A stretch of 64,000 nucleotides of DNA from positions 4,712,001-4,776,000 of the forward strand of contig NC_052122.1 of the NCBI RefSeq assembly GCF_012273895.1. Reading direction: 5' to 3'. The notes beneath the pieces are model-generated. The model saw nothing but the letters and a program-made list of their open reading frames with translations, was not told where the DNA came from and did not search any database. The DNA comes from Zerene cesonia (Eukaryota; Arthropoda; Insecta; Lepidoptera; Pieridae). Of the stretch, positions 1 through 11,010 are shown piece after piece (the stretch's first letter is position 1; each line of letters opens with the position of its first letter). The position numbers and the translations under genes were made by a program.

Positions 1-1083
1 ATCGAATTCCAAGGTAGAAAATTGCTACGTATTTTGTGTATGTAATTTTGTACTATACTGTTACGAATCTAGTTAATCTGGGATAATCATAGTGTAAATT
101 CTTTGTTTATTTAGTGCAACAATTTGACTTTGCTATGACATATGGATATAGTCAGGGGGTTGTTTTAGGTGTTCATAGACGTTCATATATTTTACTTTAG
201 CCTGTAATGGTCCTACTTGATATAGTACTCCCAAAATTTTTGAGATTCTTCCTGGGTTTTATCGTTTCATTTTACTGAAGCCCGGCTTCCACTGGGGTCT
301 CCGTGCTATGACATGCTTTTGTGAATAACATTTGATCTATTACCGATCATGAGTTTAGGTCTGACGAAATATTATACAAATAATTTAAACTTACCTGCGC
401 ATTTCGACCCTTTATAGTTTGTTCGTTTTTGAAACTTCTGGATACTTAGATCTCTTTGTAATATTAAACAGAAGTTATTAGAGTACTTATTAAATAGGAT
501 AATAATATGCTTATCAAGTTTGTTTTAAATAATTGATAATGTTATATAGTCCATTAAACAATGAATAATTATTATTTGACGAAAAATGGGACTTTTTTTA
601 ATTTTTAATTATAAGCGCTCATCAATATAAAACGTTGAATTAATCTTCACAACAATTTTATCTAAGAGAATATTATACTCGGCATTGTATTTAAGTAATG
701 TTTATAGTTTAAAATTTAATAATTATTGGTTTTTTGTCAATCCACTCCAACTTACAGTTATTAGTGTTTTAGCAATAAGTCTCAAATAGGATCCAAATAG
801 AAAAGCTGAGAAGAATAATGGGACTTTTTTTTACTTTTGTCGATTTCCGGTTATTATTCTATTAATTTACCATCATTCATCACGGCATGCCTTCTGCGGG
901 AATATGGTCGGATACGAGCGTCATTTATAAAATTAATATATGTCGTCATATATAATTAATATATGAAACGAACAACAACAAAGTACTTTTACCAGTTCGA
1001 CGGATTATAATATGATATACTCTTATTTCATAGATTCTTTTTCCTTTCTTTCTTGCTTTAACATAATCTTTTCTCTTTTTTAG

Positions 1084-2498
1084 TAACATCACCAACATCT
1101 GATACCTCGTCTGCTTCTACCATTCTACCACGCAGTACATCAATATCCTCTTTTCTTAGCTCTACATCAATTAGCAGCAGTTCCGATGCAGGGATCCATT
1201 CTTTGCAATCAGAGTCAGAAGCAAGCTCATTAGGAATACCTGAAGAACCCCAGGATGTGGCAATTGAATCATATCCAACAGTAAAGAAGAAAAAACCACC
1301 AGATTTGAAGCTCGAACTACAAAAGGAGCTTTTACCACAACAAAAGCTAGATGAATTGGACAATGCACAAATCGCGCAAGAGCTTCCAGTTCCAACAGCG
1401 CAGCCACTTCTGATACCAATAGCGCAGCCGGAAGCGGTACCAACAACCAAAGAGCGGTTAAAAGATACACAACCGCATTTAAGGACAGCGCAAGCGCAAT
1501 CGATACCACCGGCGCAATCACAGGTCATACTAAATGAACAATTACAGAAGAAAACATCAAACCAATTCCAACCGGTATCAGCAGCACAACCAGGACCGAT
1601 ATCGGGAACAAGTTCGCGTTTCATATCTGCAGCGAAACTAGAACTGGTGGTGACAGTGCCATCAGCACCGATATTGGTCATAAAATCAAAACCAGTATCA
1701 AGACCAAAGCCACAACGGGTTTTAGTACCGTACCGGCTACCACAAGTGAAACAACCGCAAGTAATATCGCATTCGACACCGCAACCATCTGTCCAAAAAG
1801 AGCCACTAGGTGAACCGGAACCAGCAGATGCAGCTCAAGCGCAAAGATCGCCAGTACCACCACAGAGTATTAAAACTCGACCGCGCCTCGCAACACCACC
1901 TCAAAGAGAACGAGTGCCCAAGCCAACAGGGCCAGCTGCACCTGCAGCGCGACCGGTAGACGAGCTGCAACCTGTAACATCAGGCCTAGTGCAACCCAGA
2001 CCAACCGATTGTAGATGTGTCCATTTGGTACCTAAGACAGTAGCTCAACCAAAGCCGGTGTCACCACTGCAACCACTACCAGAACCAGATATAGAACTAG
2101 AGTCAGAACACGAACGACTCCAATCACAGCGACGATACCACCTACGTTATCGCTCGCGCATTGACTTTACCTTTCCACAATTTCGCACCCGCCAGCCTAC
2201 CAACATAGAGATAACGATCGATATAATCGACCATCTTTTCATCACTAGTATCCGAGACTTGTACGATATTGAGAGGGCATACAGTTGCCGCCTGTTAACT
2301 CGTAATGAGTATAATTTCTTACTAGTTCAAAGGAAGATAAGAGATCGATTATATTGTGACTTAACTGTTGGGGAGACTAGCGGGAGCTTCCTTAGGCCCT
2401 TCTCTTTTCCTTACGTAACTGTAGCCGAGGTACATAGGGAAGATGATCAATCTGATACAAACAGCAATCAGAACGAAGAGAGTGACAGAAGAGAATAA
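1084..2498 (+). CDS. 3'-terminal exon of an uncharacterised Pro/Gln-rich protein (partial)
   Basis: One long open frame runs from a good splice acceptor (pyrimidine run ending TTTTTTAG at 1083) to a TAA at 2496-2498. There is no ATG near the acceptor and the frame stays open back to it, so the true start lies in an upstream exon. The exon begins with two bases of a split codon. The first 300 or so residues are low-complexity: Ser-rich, then Pro/Gln/Ala-rich with many short repeats such as QPxxxPxAQP. The last 110 residues are more ordered, with a motif around DIIDHLFITSIRDLYDIE and a following RKIRDRLYCDLTVGE segment, and look like a folded conserved domain. I do not recognise the family. The first bases of the window (ending CAAG before GTAGAA at 14) could be the preceding exon, because the phase would fit, but this is weak. 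Confidence 0.6.
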
Positions 2499-2499
2499 A
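2494..2499 (+). other. Polyadenylation signal AATAAA overlapping a stop codon
   Basis: AATAAA spans the TAA stop (2496-2498) of the upstream gene. It is the only canonical hexamer between that stop and the SCAI start at 2598, so the 3' UTR of the upstream gene may be only some tens of bases. Its use as a signal is inferred from position and consensus. Confidence 0.4.
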
Positions 2500-2597
2500 T
2501 CGATTAAACCTTTACTAGCTTTTAATTAATTTTACTATATTCTTATATTGTTGAAAAATATAATTTAGATCGTAACTTATAATCACCATCATCAATC

Positions 2598-5516
2598 ATG
2601 AATCCCATTGAAGAGAGTGAGAGGAAAATAATTATTGAATTTTGTCACTTACTGGAAAAATCAAAAGTCCTGTTCAACGGTTTGAGGTAAGAATTGTTAA
2701 ATCATGTCTTCAATTTTTATAATTTTATGTTTAATATTTCAATCAATCTCTAATAAGTATTTCATATTTACTTTGATCATTTGTCTACATTAAATATTCT
2801 CCGCAATATATAGATGATAATGTTTTCAGAGAACTACCACAATATGGTCATAAGCAATGGCAATCTTATTTCGGCCGCACTTTTGATGTTTACACAAAGT
2901 TGTGGAAGTTCCAACAACAGCATAGAGACATATTGGACAGTAAATATGGATTAAAAAGATGGCAAATTGGCGAAATAGCGTCCAAAATTGGACAGTTGTA
3001 TTACCACTTCTAGTGAGTTCTTAACCATCAGTGATACTTATCATATTTCATAAAACTCGTTTATTACATTATGAATGTGAAAAACATCGATCAATATAAA
3101 CTACAGAGATTGCACTCTTCACTATACACTAGATTTTTAAAGTAGAAAACATTTTTTCAGTTTAAGGACGAGTGAAACAGCTTACCTCAGAGAAGCTTTT
3201 GCGTTTTATCAAGCTATCCGTGCCAGACGCTACTACACGCACGCGGTTAAAGAAGACAAATGCGAACTTATGGTCAAAAAACTAAGATATTACGCTAGGT
3301 TCATAGTCGTTTCGCTTCTCTTGAATAGATTAAAATTGGTTGACGATTTGATACGTGAACTTGATAACCAAATTATTGAATATGGAACAACATACAATGC
3401 TGATGATCAGATTGAATGGACTGTTGTTGTCGACGAGGTGAAAGCGTTCCTGGACGCTGAACCAGCTGTCCAAATCTTACACACGGACGTGCCAATACCT
3501 GATCTCTCCAACAGGTAAAAACCTGTGTTCTTTTTTGATTGGGACCTTAAATTTTGTATTCATAGAAGAAATTTATATATTTTTAATATATTAACTTACT
3601 GTTTTGCAGAATACACCCAGACCATACTCCATACATCGAAAGGGGGCCGCACATGTACCTTACCTTACAAGATGTCATTATTGTTGGTAGTAATACACAG
3701 CAGGCAAAGTTTTCGGAACTCACCATCGACATGTACAGAATTTTGCAAGTTTTGGAGAAGGAGCCAATTGGGCCAGCACCACAGATTCTCAACGAGGACA
3801 TTCCACCTCATGGTCCTCCGTTAGCTCCCCATTCCACCCAGAGAGGTGAGGATGACGTAATTGCTGTGTCGCGAATTTAATAGCAACAATGCGATTGTAA
3901 TTGTTACAAAGTAATTTTCAAATGCGCTATTTTTGTAATAAAACAATGTAATTGCGATATTATTCTCTCCTGTAACCCTTACTTTCCTACCACTTGGACC
4001 ATTACTTTAACCTACCCAAAACTACCTCTCAAAGCTGTGTGTTATTCTGGTGTTTTGTTTCGTGCATAGATAAAATTGTTTCTTCCAGGGTACGTTGTAG
4101 GAGACAGTTTCCGTCGAGACAACCCTCACAAGTATTTGCTGTTCAAACCGACAGCATTGCAGTTCCTGGTATATTTAGCTAGCAGCTGCAATGACTTACC
4201 TCCAAATGGAGCGATACTTCTGTACATTTCCGCTGACGGATACATTCCACCCCATGCACGTAATACTGAAAACCTTAGTAAGTTGTAATAACAATTTTTG
4301 AGAATTATTCCTAAATACCTTTTATTTCGGAAGTGTCGTCAATATATAGTTACTTAATTTTAGCCGGCTACGATTGTGGAGGATTTATCACATCTGGTAA
4401 ACTGGAAACACCTCGAGAGCCAAGAGAGGCTAGAGATTCTAGAGACTCCAGAGACTCAAGGGATCCAAGAGATTCTAGGGACTCTAGAGATTCACGGGAG
4501 CCAAGGGAATCCAGAGAACCCCGGGATTCTAGAGGTAGCCAATCAGAGAGGGATCGGCGTGGTAAAGATATCTACCTACTGTACCCAGGTGATATATACC
4601 CATATACTAGACGACCCCTCTTCATTATAGTAGAATCAAATTGCTCAGGATTAATGCAAAACATACCGCGACATTTTAACCAGCCGCTAGTGATGCTCCT
4701 ATCTGCGCAAGAGTTACCAGCAGGTTTGACAGGTACATAAATAATTTATTGGTCTTACTTTTTTGGTTTCTTTAGAATTTTTTGGGTTCGGACTATTGTT
4801 TTTAACTGAAGTTACTATTATTTTTTTCTTTTTTTTTTTAATAGCTAATCCATTTTTATTTGCGGTTTCCGTATTTTTGTCGGATATTATAATAAAGCAA
4901 ATTATTATCATTTTGCTAATCTTTCAGAGCGCACGCACCAAGGAAATTTATTAACTTTATTCCTTAACAATCCTTTGATGGGATTCTGTGCATCTTGTGA
5001 GCTCTACACCATCGAAGAGAGAATGCTAGATGCTTGCGAACCACTCGTGTTAGACTTTCTATTTCAAAGCATTCAACTTATTACACGAATTCGAATTGGT
5101 ATGTAGAAATAAATAAATTAGTTTTTTCCACCTACCTTCCCAAAATACACTTATGAGATTGATTCTCATTCACGTTTGCAGATATGAATTTCTTCGCATT
5201 TATGGGCGACGAGTTTTTGCGAATGATTATCCTGCGCTATTTGTTCTGCGAGTGTTCTCTGAGGATGAACAGGAACTTTCGATCGCGCTCACAAATAGTA
5301 CGATCTGTACCAACATTGCCAGAAGAACTGCTATCACATGCTTCCCTTGTGCCGATCGTTTTGAAAATTGCTGATAATCTGGGGGTACATATCCTATATG
5401 TTATAGTCAATAAAGGAATACATATTATGTTTCTATAAGCATAACAATTTATTATTTCACAGGTCAGAAGCCACTTTACAGACGTTTCCGGAACAGGATC
5501 AGGATCGAGGGAATAA
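2598..5516 (+). CDS. SCAI: SCAI (suppressor of cancer cell invasion homologue), complete, nine exons
   Basis: Exons 2598-2686, 2830-3012, 3161-3514, 3610-3845, 4089-4277, 4364-4732, 4928-5098, 5182-5384 and 5463-5516 join in frame with GT-AG introns to give 615 aa, close to the roughly 600 aa usual for the family. The N-terminal block (EFCHLLEKSKVLFNGLR, YGHKQWQSYFGRTFDVYTKL, GLKRWQIGEIASKIGQLYYH) matches the signature of animal SCAI as I know it. Later blocks also match: KKLRYYARFIVV, the NPHKYLLFKPT segment, YPGDIYPYTRRPLFIIV, LFLNNPLMGF and FMGDEFLRM. SCAI is a nuclear cofactor that binds MRTF and represses SRF-driven, actin-responsive transcription; in vertebrates it also acts in double-strand break repair. 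The ATG at 2598 leads directly into the conserved block, so the N terminus is shorter than in vertebrates. Exon 6 carries an Arg-Asp/Glu-Ser repeat absent from human SCAI as I recall it. The start is 99 bp after the stop of the upstream gene. Confidence 0.93.
4414..4530 (+). repeat. SCAI: Coding 9-bp minisatellite in SCAI: 13 Arg-(Asp/Glu)-(Ser/Pro/Ala) units
   Basis: Thirteen consecutive in-frame triplets read REP REA RDS RDS RDS RDP RDS RDS RDS REP RES REP RDS. Codons vary between units (AGA/AGG/CGA/CGG; GAT/GAC/GAG/GAA), so this is an older repeat kept in frame rather than a fresh slippage product. It lies between the GYDCGGFITSG segment and the conserved DIYLLYPGDIYPYTRR segment, where a variable linker is expected. 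The alternating charge resembles RD/RE tracts of nuclear RNA-processing proteins, though a functional parallel is only an inference. Confidence 0.85.
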
Positions 5517-8226
5517 ATACGTGAAAAGATAAGATCGCTTAGAATAATTTTATTCCTCTATTTAATTGTTATTAGTTACAGCGCCATCTGTTGTATAGCT
5601 AATAACAATTACGGTTGTAGTACGTTTTGATTGTAGTGTTGTAAATCAACACTAGAGGACACTCATCATATTTCACCACTCGACTTTATAACCGCCTAAA
5701 TTAATAATCCTGTCGTTGTTTACAAAATTGTATTCATTACCCTAGTAAAAAATTGTATGCTTTAATAATGAATTATATTAAAATCTTGATATTTATAATA
5801 ATGTACCTAAATACTTTATGCACTGAATTAAAATAAATAATTAGCTCAAATATTTTTAAATTCAAGTATTTATTACTTTATAAATTAATTTTAAGCAAAT
5901 GTTTATTGCTATATACCTAGGTAGGCGCCTTACTTTGAAATTTATTTCAAATCTTCCTGAACATTAGTAAAATTAGTGAAATTATATTTAAAAGCATTTA
6001 ATTAATGATAAATTCCATTTCGGCTTAAAAAATAATTTTATAATTGTTATACATTAGTTTTTACAAATTATCTTTAGAAACTATAACCTAGTGATAATGT
6101 GTTCGTTTTTTCTAGTCTTTAATAATGTTATCGATACATAGTTATATTATATTATTATAACCAAATATGTATATATATATATATAACCAAATTTACGCGT
6201 GCGGTTGAGTTACCTACCTGAAGAAAACCTTGTGTTCAATATAGATTTCAGTGCTCTCTGTCGCAACCTAGTCTGACAATCAGATGAGTTATCTACCACC
6301 ATATTATAAAAAAATTCTCAGGGACAAAACTATAAAAAAATATATTTATCTATTCGTCCACTAAATTAAAAAATTATATTATAATTATTATAATGATATA
6401 TAATATGATTGCACTGTTAAGAATTACTTATATTTGTGACTAATGTTTTTTTTTATCGTTCAATTGTCTATTGCATTATGACATAATATATATTTGGTAT
6501 CATGTATTTATAAGCTTTAATCCCTCTAAAACATTATATCGATCTCCAGCTCGTATTTTAAAAGTCAATATATTAAAAAAATATTATAAATTGCAGTAGA
6601 TAAAAATAGTAGAAGAGCGCTTATTATAGTAGAGTTACATTGATCTGGACTATGTAAGGTCATTATACCCACTGAAAGCACACCAGAAAGTGTATTTGAT
6701 CATATATAACAACTGGATAAATTAAAGTACACCAAAACCTGTACACAAAACACATTCTGTATGATGCCTAAGTGATGAAAGCTTATAATTCTTTAAAAAA
6801 ATTTATTGGCGACTTAATCAAAATTGTATTACGTTACAAAATGTAGTGTTTATGTGCAATAAATGTTTTGCTTCAATAATCTTGAATTATTTTATATTTC
6901 CCTTCTCCCTACGGTTATGCTATTTATGAAATGAAAATTTGCAACACATTCGAGAAAATAAAGTTTTAAAGATACCTGCTCATCATTGTCAGGATGACCT
7001 TGCTTCAGGCTACGTATTAAGTATTGTATACCGAAGTAAACGAACCCGGCGCTGTCTGTATAATAATACATCGCATGTTTAATGGTAAAAAATATAGAAG
7101 GAACTCATTTTCTTGTGTTACTTAAATGTTTTTAGTTATTATATAGTTAAAAACATCTAGTAATAATGTATACTATTCCATCGAAAACGTAAATCTCCAG
7201 TAGCAGAATACTCTAAAATACTTAGATGTAGGTACCTTACTTTCGATAGTATAGATCTTCTAGATTGAAACTCGTAAAGGTTTACGAACTTTCGAAATTA
7301 TTCCACAAATTTCTAGAATTATTTCGAATATTCTTAATCGATTATAATGGTCTACACTCATTTAAGCTGCTTTTTTTATCAGCTCTAACCCAGTAACAAT
7401 AAGTTGGGTGCAAACTTATTGTTAGTGGGTTTTTAGAGTTTTAGAGATTAGTTAGATTATTTTCGAGGTTTTAAGAGCTTGTTTCAACATTCCAAAAAGT
7501 TAAAGAAATTTATTTGAAAATTTGAATCGAATTTCATCCTTTTAAGATTTCGAAACATCTAAGATCTCACTAGATTTTAATTTTTATTTTTAGAACTTCC
7601 TTAAAATTCCATATGTATAGAGTTCCGTTTAACACATTTTGGATCTTTCTAGATTATTTGAAGAACATTGCAGAACTATAGTTTTTTCACTTTTTGGAAT
7701 TTTCTAGATCATATCAGTAGAGTTTGGAAACAACAGAAATTTAAGTATATTGTCACGCACAACCACAATCTCACAATCCACTTTCACTCACCGTGATCAC
7801 CCACCCTTTTTCCCACCTGGGATAGTAGTGGTTATAGAGAACATTTTGGTATTAATTTAGGCAAGGCTGTAAAACAATATTTTTAATAACATTAAGCCAG
7901 AACCACCAGAATGAAGCAGTCCAAATATGTCAAAATGTAGTAGGTTCATATAAATGCCAACAATAACGTAGAGCCAATTTATACAGATTAATTTTTAATA
8001 GTAATACGTTATCTGTGTTATATCACTGCAAGTATAAAATATATATACGTGTACATAGGCGTGATAAATCTGCATTATATAACGATAACCTTTTTAATGT
8101 ATAATCGCGATACATGGCGGAAACTATGTACGAGTTGAAGACCCAGAACATACTAACGATGTGTTATGCAATGAGTAGTTCTATGAAAAGGTCAACGAAT
8201 ACTATAGTATTATGTACATACTTAGT
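5517..8226. other. SCAI 3' UTR and AT-rich spacer
   Basis: No supported coding sequence. The SCAI 3' UTR probably occupies the first few hundred bases; the first clear AATAAA is at 5832-5837. The rest is very AT-rich with short homopolymer and TA runs, and with one strong hairpin annotated separately. Confidence 0.5.
7381..7440. repeat. Near-perfect hairpin (inverted repeat)
   Basis: A 12-bp perfect stem (TAACAATAAGTT at 7394-7405 pairing with 7413-7424) encloses a 7-nt loop. It is extended by a further AACCCA/TGGGTT six-base stem after one mismatch, and then by CTCTAA-type pairing with a small bulge. This could be a decayed MITE or a small structured element. No promoter or gene points to it. 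Confidence 0.6.
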
Positions 8227-8228
8227 GA

Positions 8229-8231
<3 letters not shown>

Positions 8232-8314
<83 letters not shown>
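8232..8314. repeat. (TA)n microsatellite
   Basis: About 83 bp of uninterrupted TA dinucleotide. Open frames across it (Ile-Tyr runs) are artefacts of the repeat. Confidence 0.97.
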
Positions 8315-8318
<4 letters not shown>

Positions 8319-8769
8319 TCATTAATTTATTATGTCATAGAGCTGCCTAGTCTGTGGCTGCAAAAGTCTAATGGGAAATGGGAACCATTGAAAATCAGTT
8401 TAACAGCCACATCACTGGAGAGAGCGGTATCCGTATCCAGAACACTCTACAACTACTCATTCACTTAGTTTATACAGACGTTTTTTTTTTGTTATCTTGA
8501 TCCATATTCGATTTTTTTATTAATTCAATGTTTCTTAAATTATTTGCGCGTTCACTTTCTTTTTTGCGATCATTTTTTTTTCTTTCTTTCCTTTCTCTGT
8601 TTTTATTTAAACTACGTTCGAATGTAACACAAAATAAACGCTTTTTATATGGTACCATATAGAACTCATTACCTTACTGATGCTACCACAACAATATCAA
8701 AAATAATATACCTTTACCTACTTGTGAATGAATGAATTTTTAACATGTCTATATATCTATACATATTGA

Positions 8770-8940
8770 CTAGTTGCATGCCCCGGTTCCGCCCAGGAAG
8801 TCATTTATCGTAATTGAAATAATATATACTATCCTTTTAAGTGTGATCAAACTGTATATGGTATGGAAATTTGATTAAAATTGGTTGAGTAGTTTAGGAA
8901 TCCATCGCGGACAAACAATGTAACACGTAATTTATATATA
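8770..8940 (-). mobile_element. Decayed Helitron-like remnant, reverse orientation
   Basis: The segment begins with CTAG and a CCCCGGTTCCGCC block and continues with GATCAAACTGTATATGG, TTGATTAAAATTGGTTGAGTAG and a CATCGCGGACAAACAA segment. The copy at 44767-44925 shows the same order of blocks, so this is a dispersed family. The CTAG terminus and GC-rich end are typical of lepidopteran non-autonomous Helitron-like repeats. Family assignment is by appearance only. Confidence 0.5.
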
Positions 8941-9002
8941 ATGTTACATATATACATATATATACATATATATGTTACATATATATATATAATGTTACAT
9001 GT

Positions 9003-9187
9003 TGTTGTTGTGGTATATCAAAACGTATCGAACGCGGACGATGTGACGTGTGACAATGATCCATCGTTAGCGACGAGTTTGTGTTCCAGCTGGTACCGTG
9101 GAAAGGGAAACTGCTGGGCGGTACACGTGAAGACGGCGAAGCGTTCCCGCAGTCCCGGCTAAAATAGCTACGGTGCGATTGTATCAG
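9003..9187 (+). other. Candidate 5' UTR exon for the downstream membrane-protein gene
   Basis: A locally GC-richer, non-repetitive block in AT-rich surroundings ends at a donor-like CAG/GTAATG (9187/9188). It contains no long frame with a good ATG. It could be the first untranslated exon of the gene starting at 11011. A second donor-like GGGAG/GTGAGT at 10384/10385 is an alternative. Only RNA evidence could choose between them. Confidence 0.22.
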
Positions 9188-11010
9188 GTAATGAAAAATC
9201 TTCCTAACTCTGTAATAACAGCATCTTAAACCTTTCACCCTGTAAGTCTGTTCATCGTATAAATTCACATTCACGTGTCATGTTTTTAGATAGATCTTAT
9301 AACAATCTTAAGCTCATTGAAGTAATATGTAGGTAGGTACTATGTGTATTGTGTACCTATTTAGCACTTTGAAGTATTGCATGCCTACGTTTGTGTATGT
9401 CGACTGTTATCCATCCTGAAGACATATGAGAGTGAGAAAAGCAATATATCTCGTTTTGAGATTCTTTAGCAGTGTAAATAAACGAAAAGAAAACATATTT
9501 TTATATGTTGAATAATAGTCTAAGTAATTGAAAATAAAAATGAGTTCTCGATGATTTTGCGTATTAGCTGAATATTGTCTTAACTACTGTAATGATGTAA
9601 AAAGATTGTGTATTCCAAAGTTGGATTGAGTTTGAACTGGAAAAGATAATCGATGAAGTATTTTTTTTTTTTTTTGTTAAAACAATGTTAAAACACATAA
9701 AAATAATTTTTATAGCACTGGATACAAAAAAAGTATTTTATACATTTACTTTATTTAATTTCTTTAATGTAATACCTGTTGGTGAACCTAAAATAAAAAA
9801 AAAAATACATGCATTTTATAGCATGGATGTATAGCTAATAATAATATATTGTTACCAGTCGAATCGTTTCATATTGACGTCCTTATCGCGTTATAAATAG
9901 ATCCATAAAAACAAGACATCGGATGTGCATTCTAGTTTAACGATTGAAAAATAGGTAAAGGACATTCGGAATTATATTGAGGGCGCGCGGGAAGCTATTT
10001 ACATCTGTTTTCATAATAATGTTATTATTTCACGGCTACATTAAAAACTCACGCGATTTTTCTCGTCTATTATGTACACACAGTTGTAGTCATAATGACA
10101 TAATGACTAAAGATCTAGTTTATATTTAAAACACTTTTTTTTCTTCCTTGATAAATAAGCATGACATTTGTGCAATTCAAATATCATTTCCAGTTATAAC
10201 TTCTTCCATTCAAACTTAATTTGGATAATGATTTTCTATATTGTCAATGGATCATGACGTCAAAAGGAGTAAAGTACATAGCAGTAATTGCATACACACG
10301 GCCAAGGATCGCAAATTACAATATCACGCTTTTGTCACGGTAGCCGCGCTCTGCAAATAGGCAGTTGGACGACAATCAGGGGAGGTGAGTCGCTACAACT
10401 CTGATATAAGTATTATTTTATTCCATATTGATCCAGTCAATTATAATAAAATCAATGTTTTGCGATTCCCGTTAAATTTTCTTAGCATTGAATAAAAAAA
10501 CATTGACCATCTTATGTCTAGTGATGACGCGAAATGCTCACCGAAAATAAATTCACGCTCAATTTTATATTTAGAACGCTTGCTCGGTCGCAGATGAGTT
10601 TGCCAGTTGAACGCAGGTATTATACCGATCACAAATCGCATTTTTATAAAAAGTGAAGTGTTTTTAATAAACAATATTGTATGCTATGGTAAGGTGAAGA
10701 CGCGATTATTACAGTGCGAACTCTTCAAGGTAAATCCGTGATACTGGTCAAAAATATATCTTCACCGGCGATATACAAGTTATTCATACCTATTTTCACA
10801 CAAACCCACGCAAGCACAATAATATGTTTTAGTAGGAGATACTCTCATTGAAACGAAATGTCGTGTTGTTGGTTAGGCAGTGATAGCTTTGCTGGGTCCG
10901 TGTGAAAAAAGGATATAATATAATTGTCAAATTTAAAGGTGACTGTGGACGTTATCCAATCCGCAAATGAAACTAAACTTTTTTAACATATGTAAAGTTT
11001 GATAAAACAT
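9188..11010. other. Upstream non-coding region of the membrane-protein gene
   Basis: No supported coding sequence. AT-rich with poly-T and poly-A runs. A block at about 10290-10384 (ending GGGGAG before GTGAGTCG) could be a 5' UTR exon. The bases before the ATG at 11011 (a T-rich stretch, then ATATGTAAAG) do not clearly show either a promoter or an acceptor. Confidence 0.4.

Noticed and set aside
1058..1863. Long minus-strand frames opposite the Pro/Gln-rich exon (Cys/Ser-rich products)
   Set aside because: They are antisense shadows of a low-complexity plus-strand exon with a proper acceptor and stop; no splice signals on the minus strand.
8114..8350. 78-codon frame with Ile-Tyr run
   Set aside because: Created by the (TA)n microsatellite.
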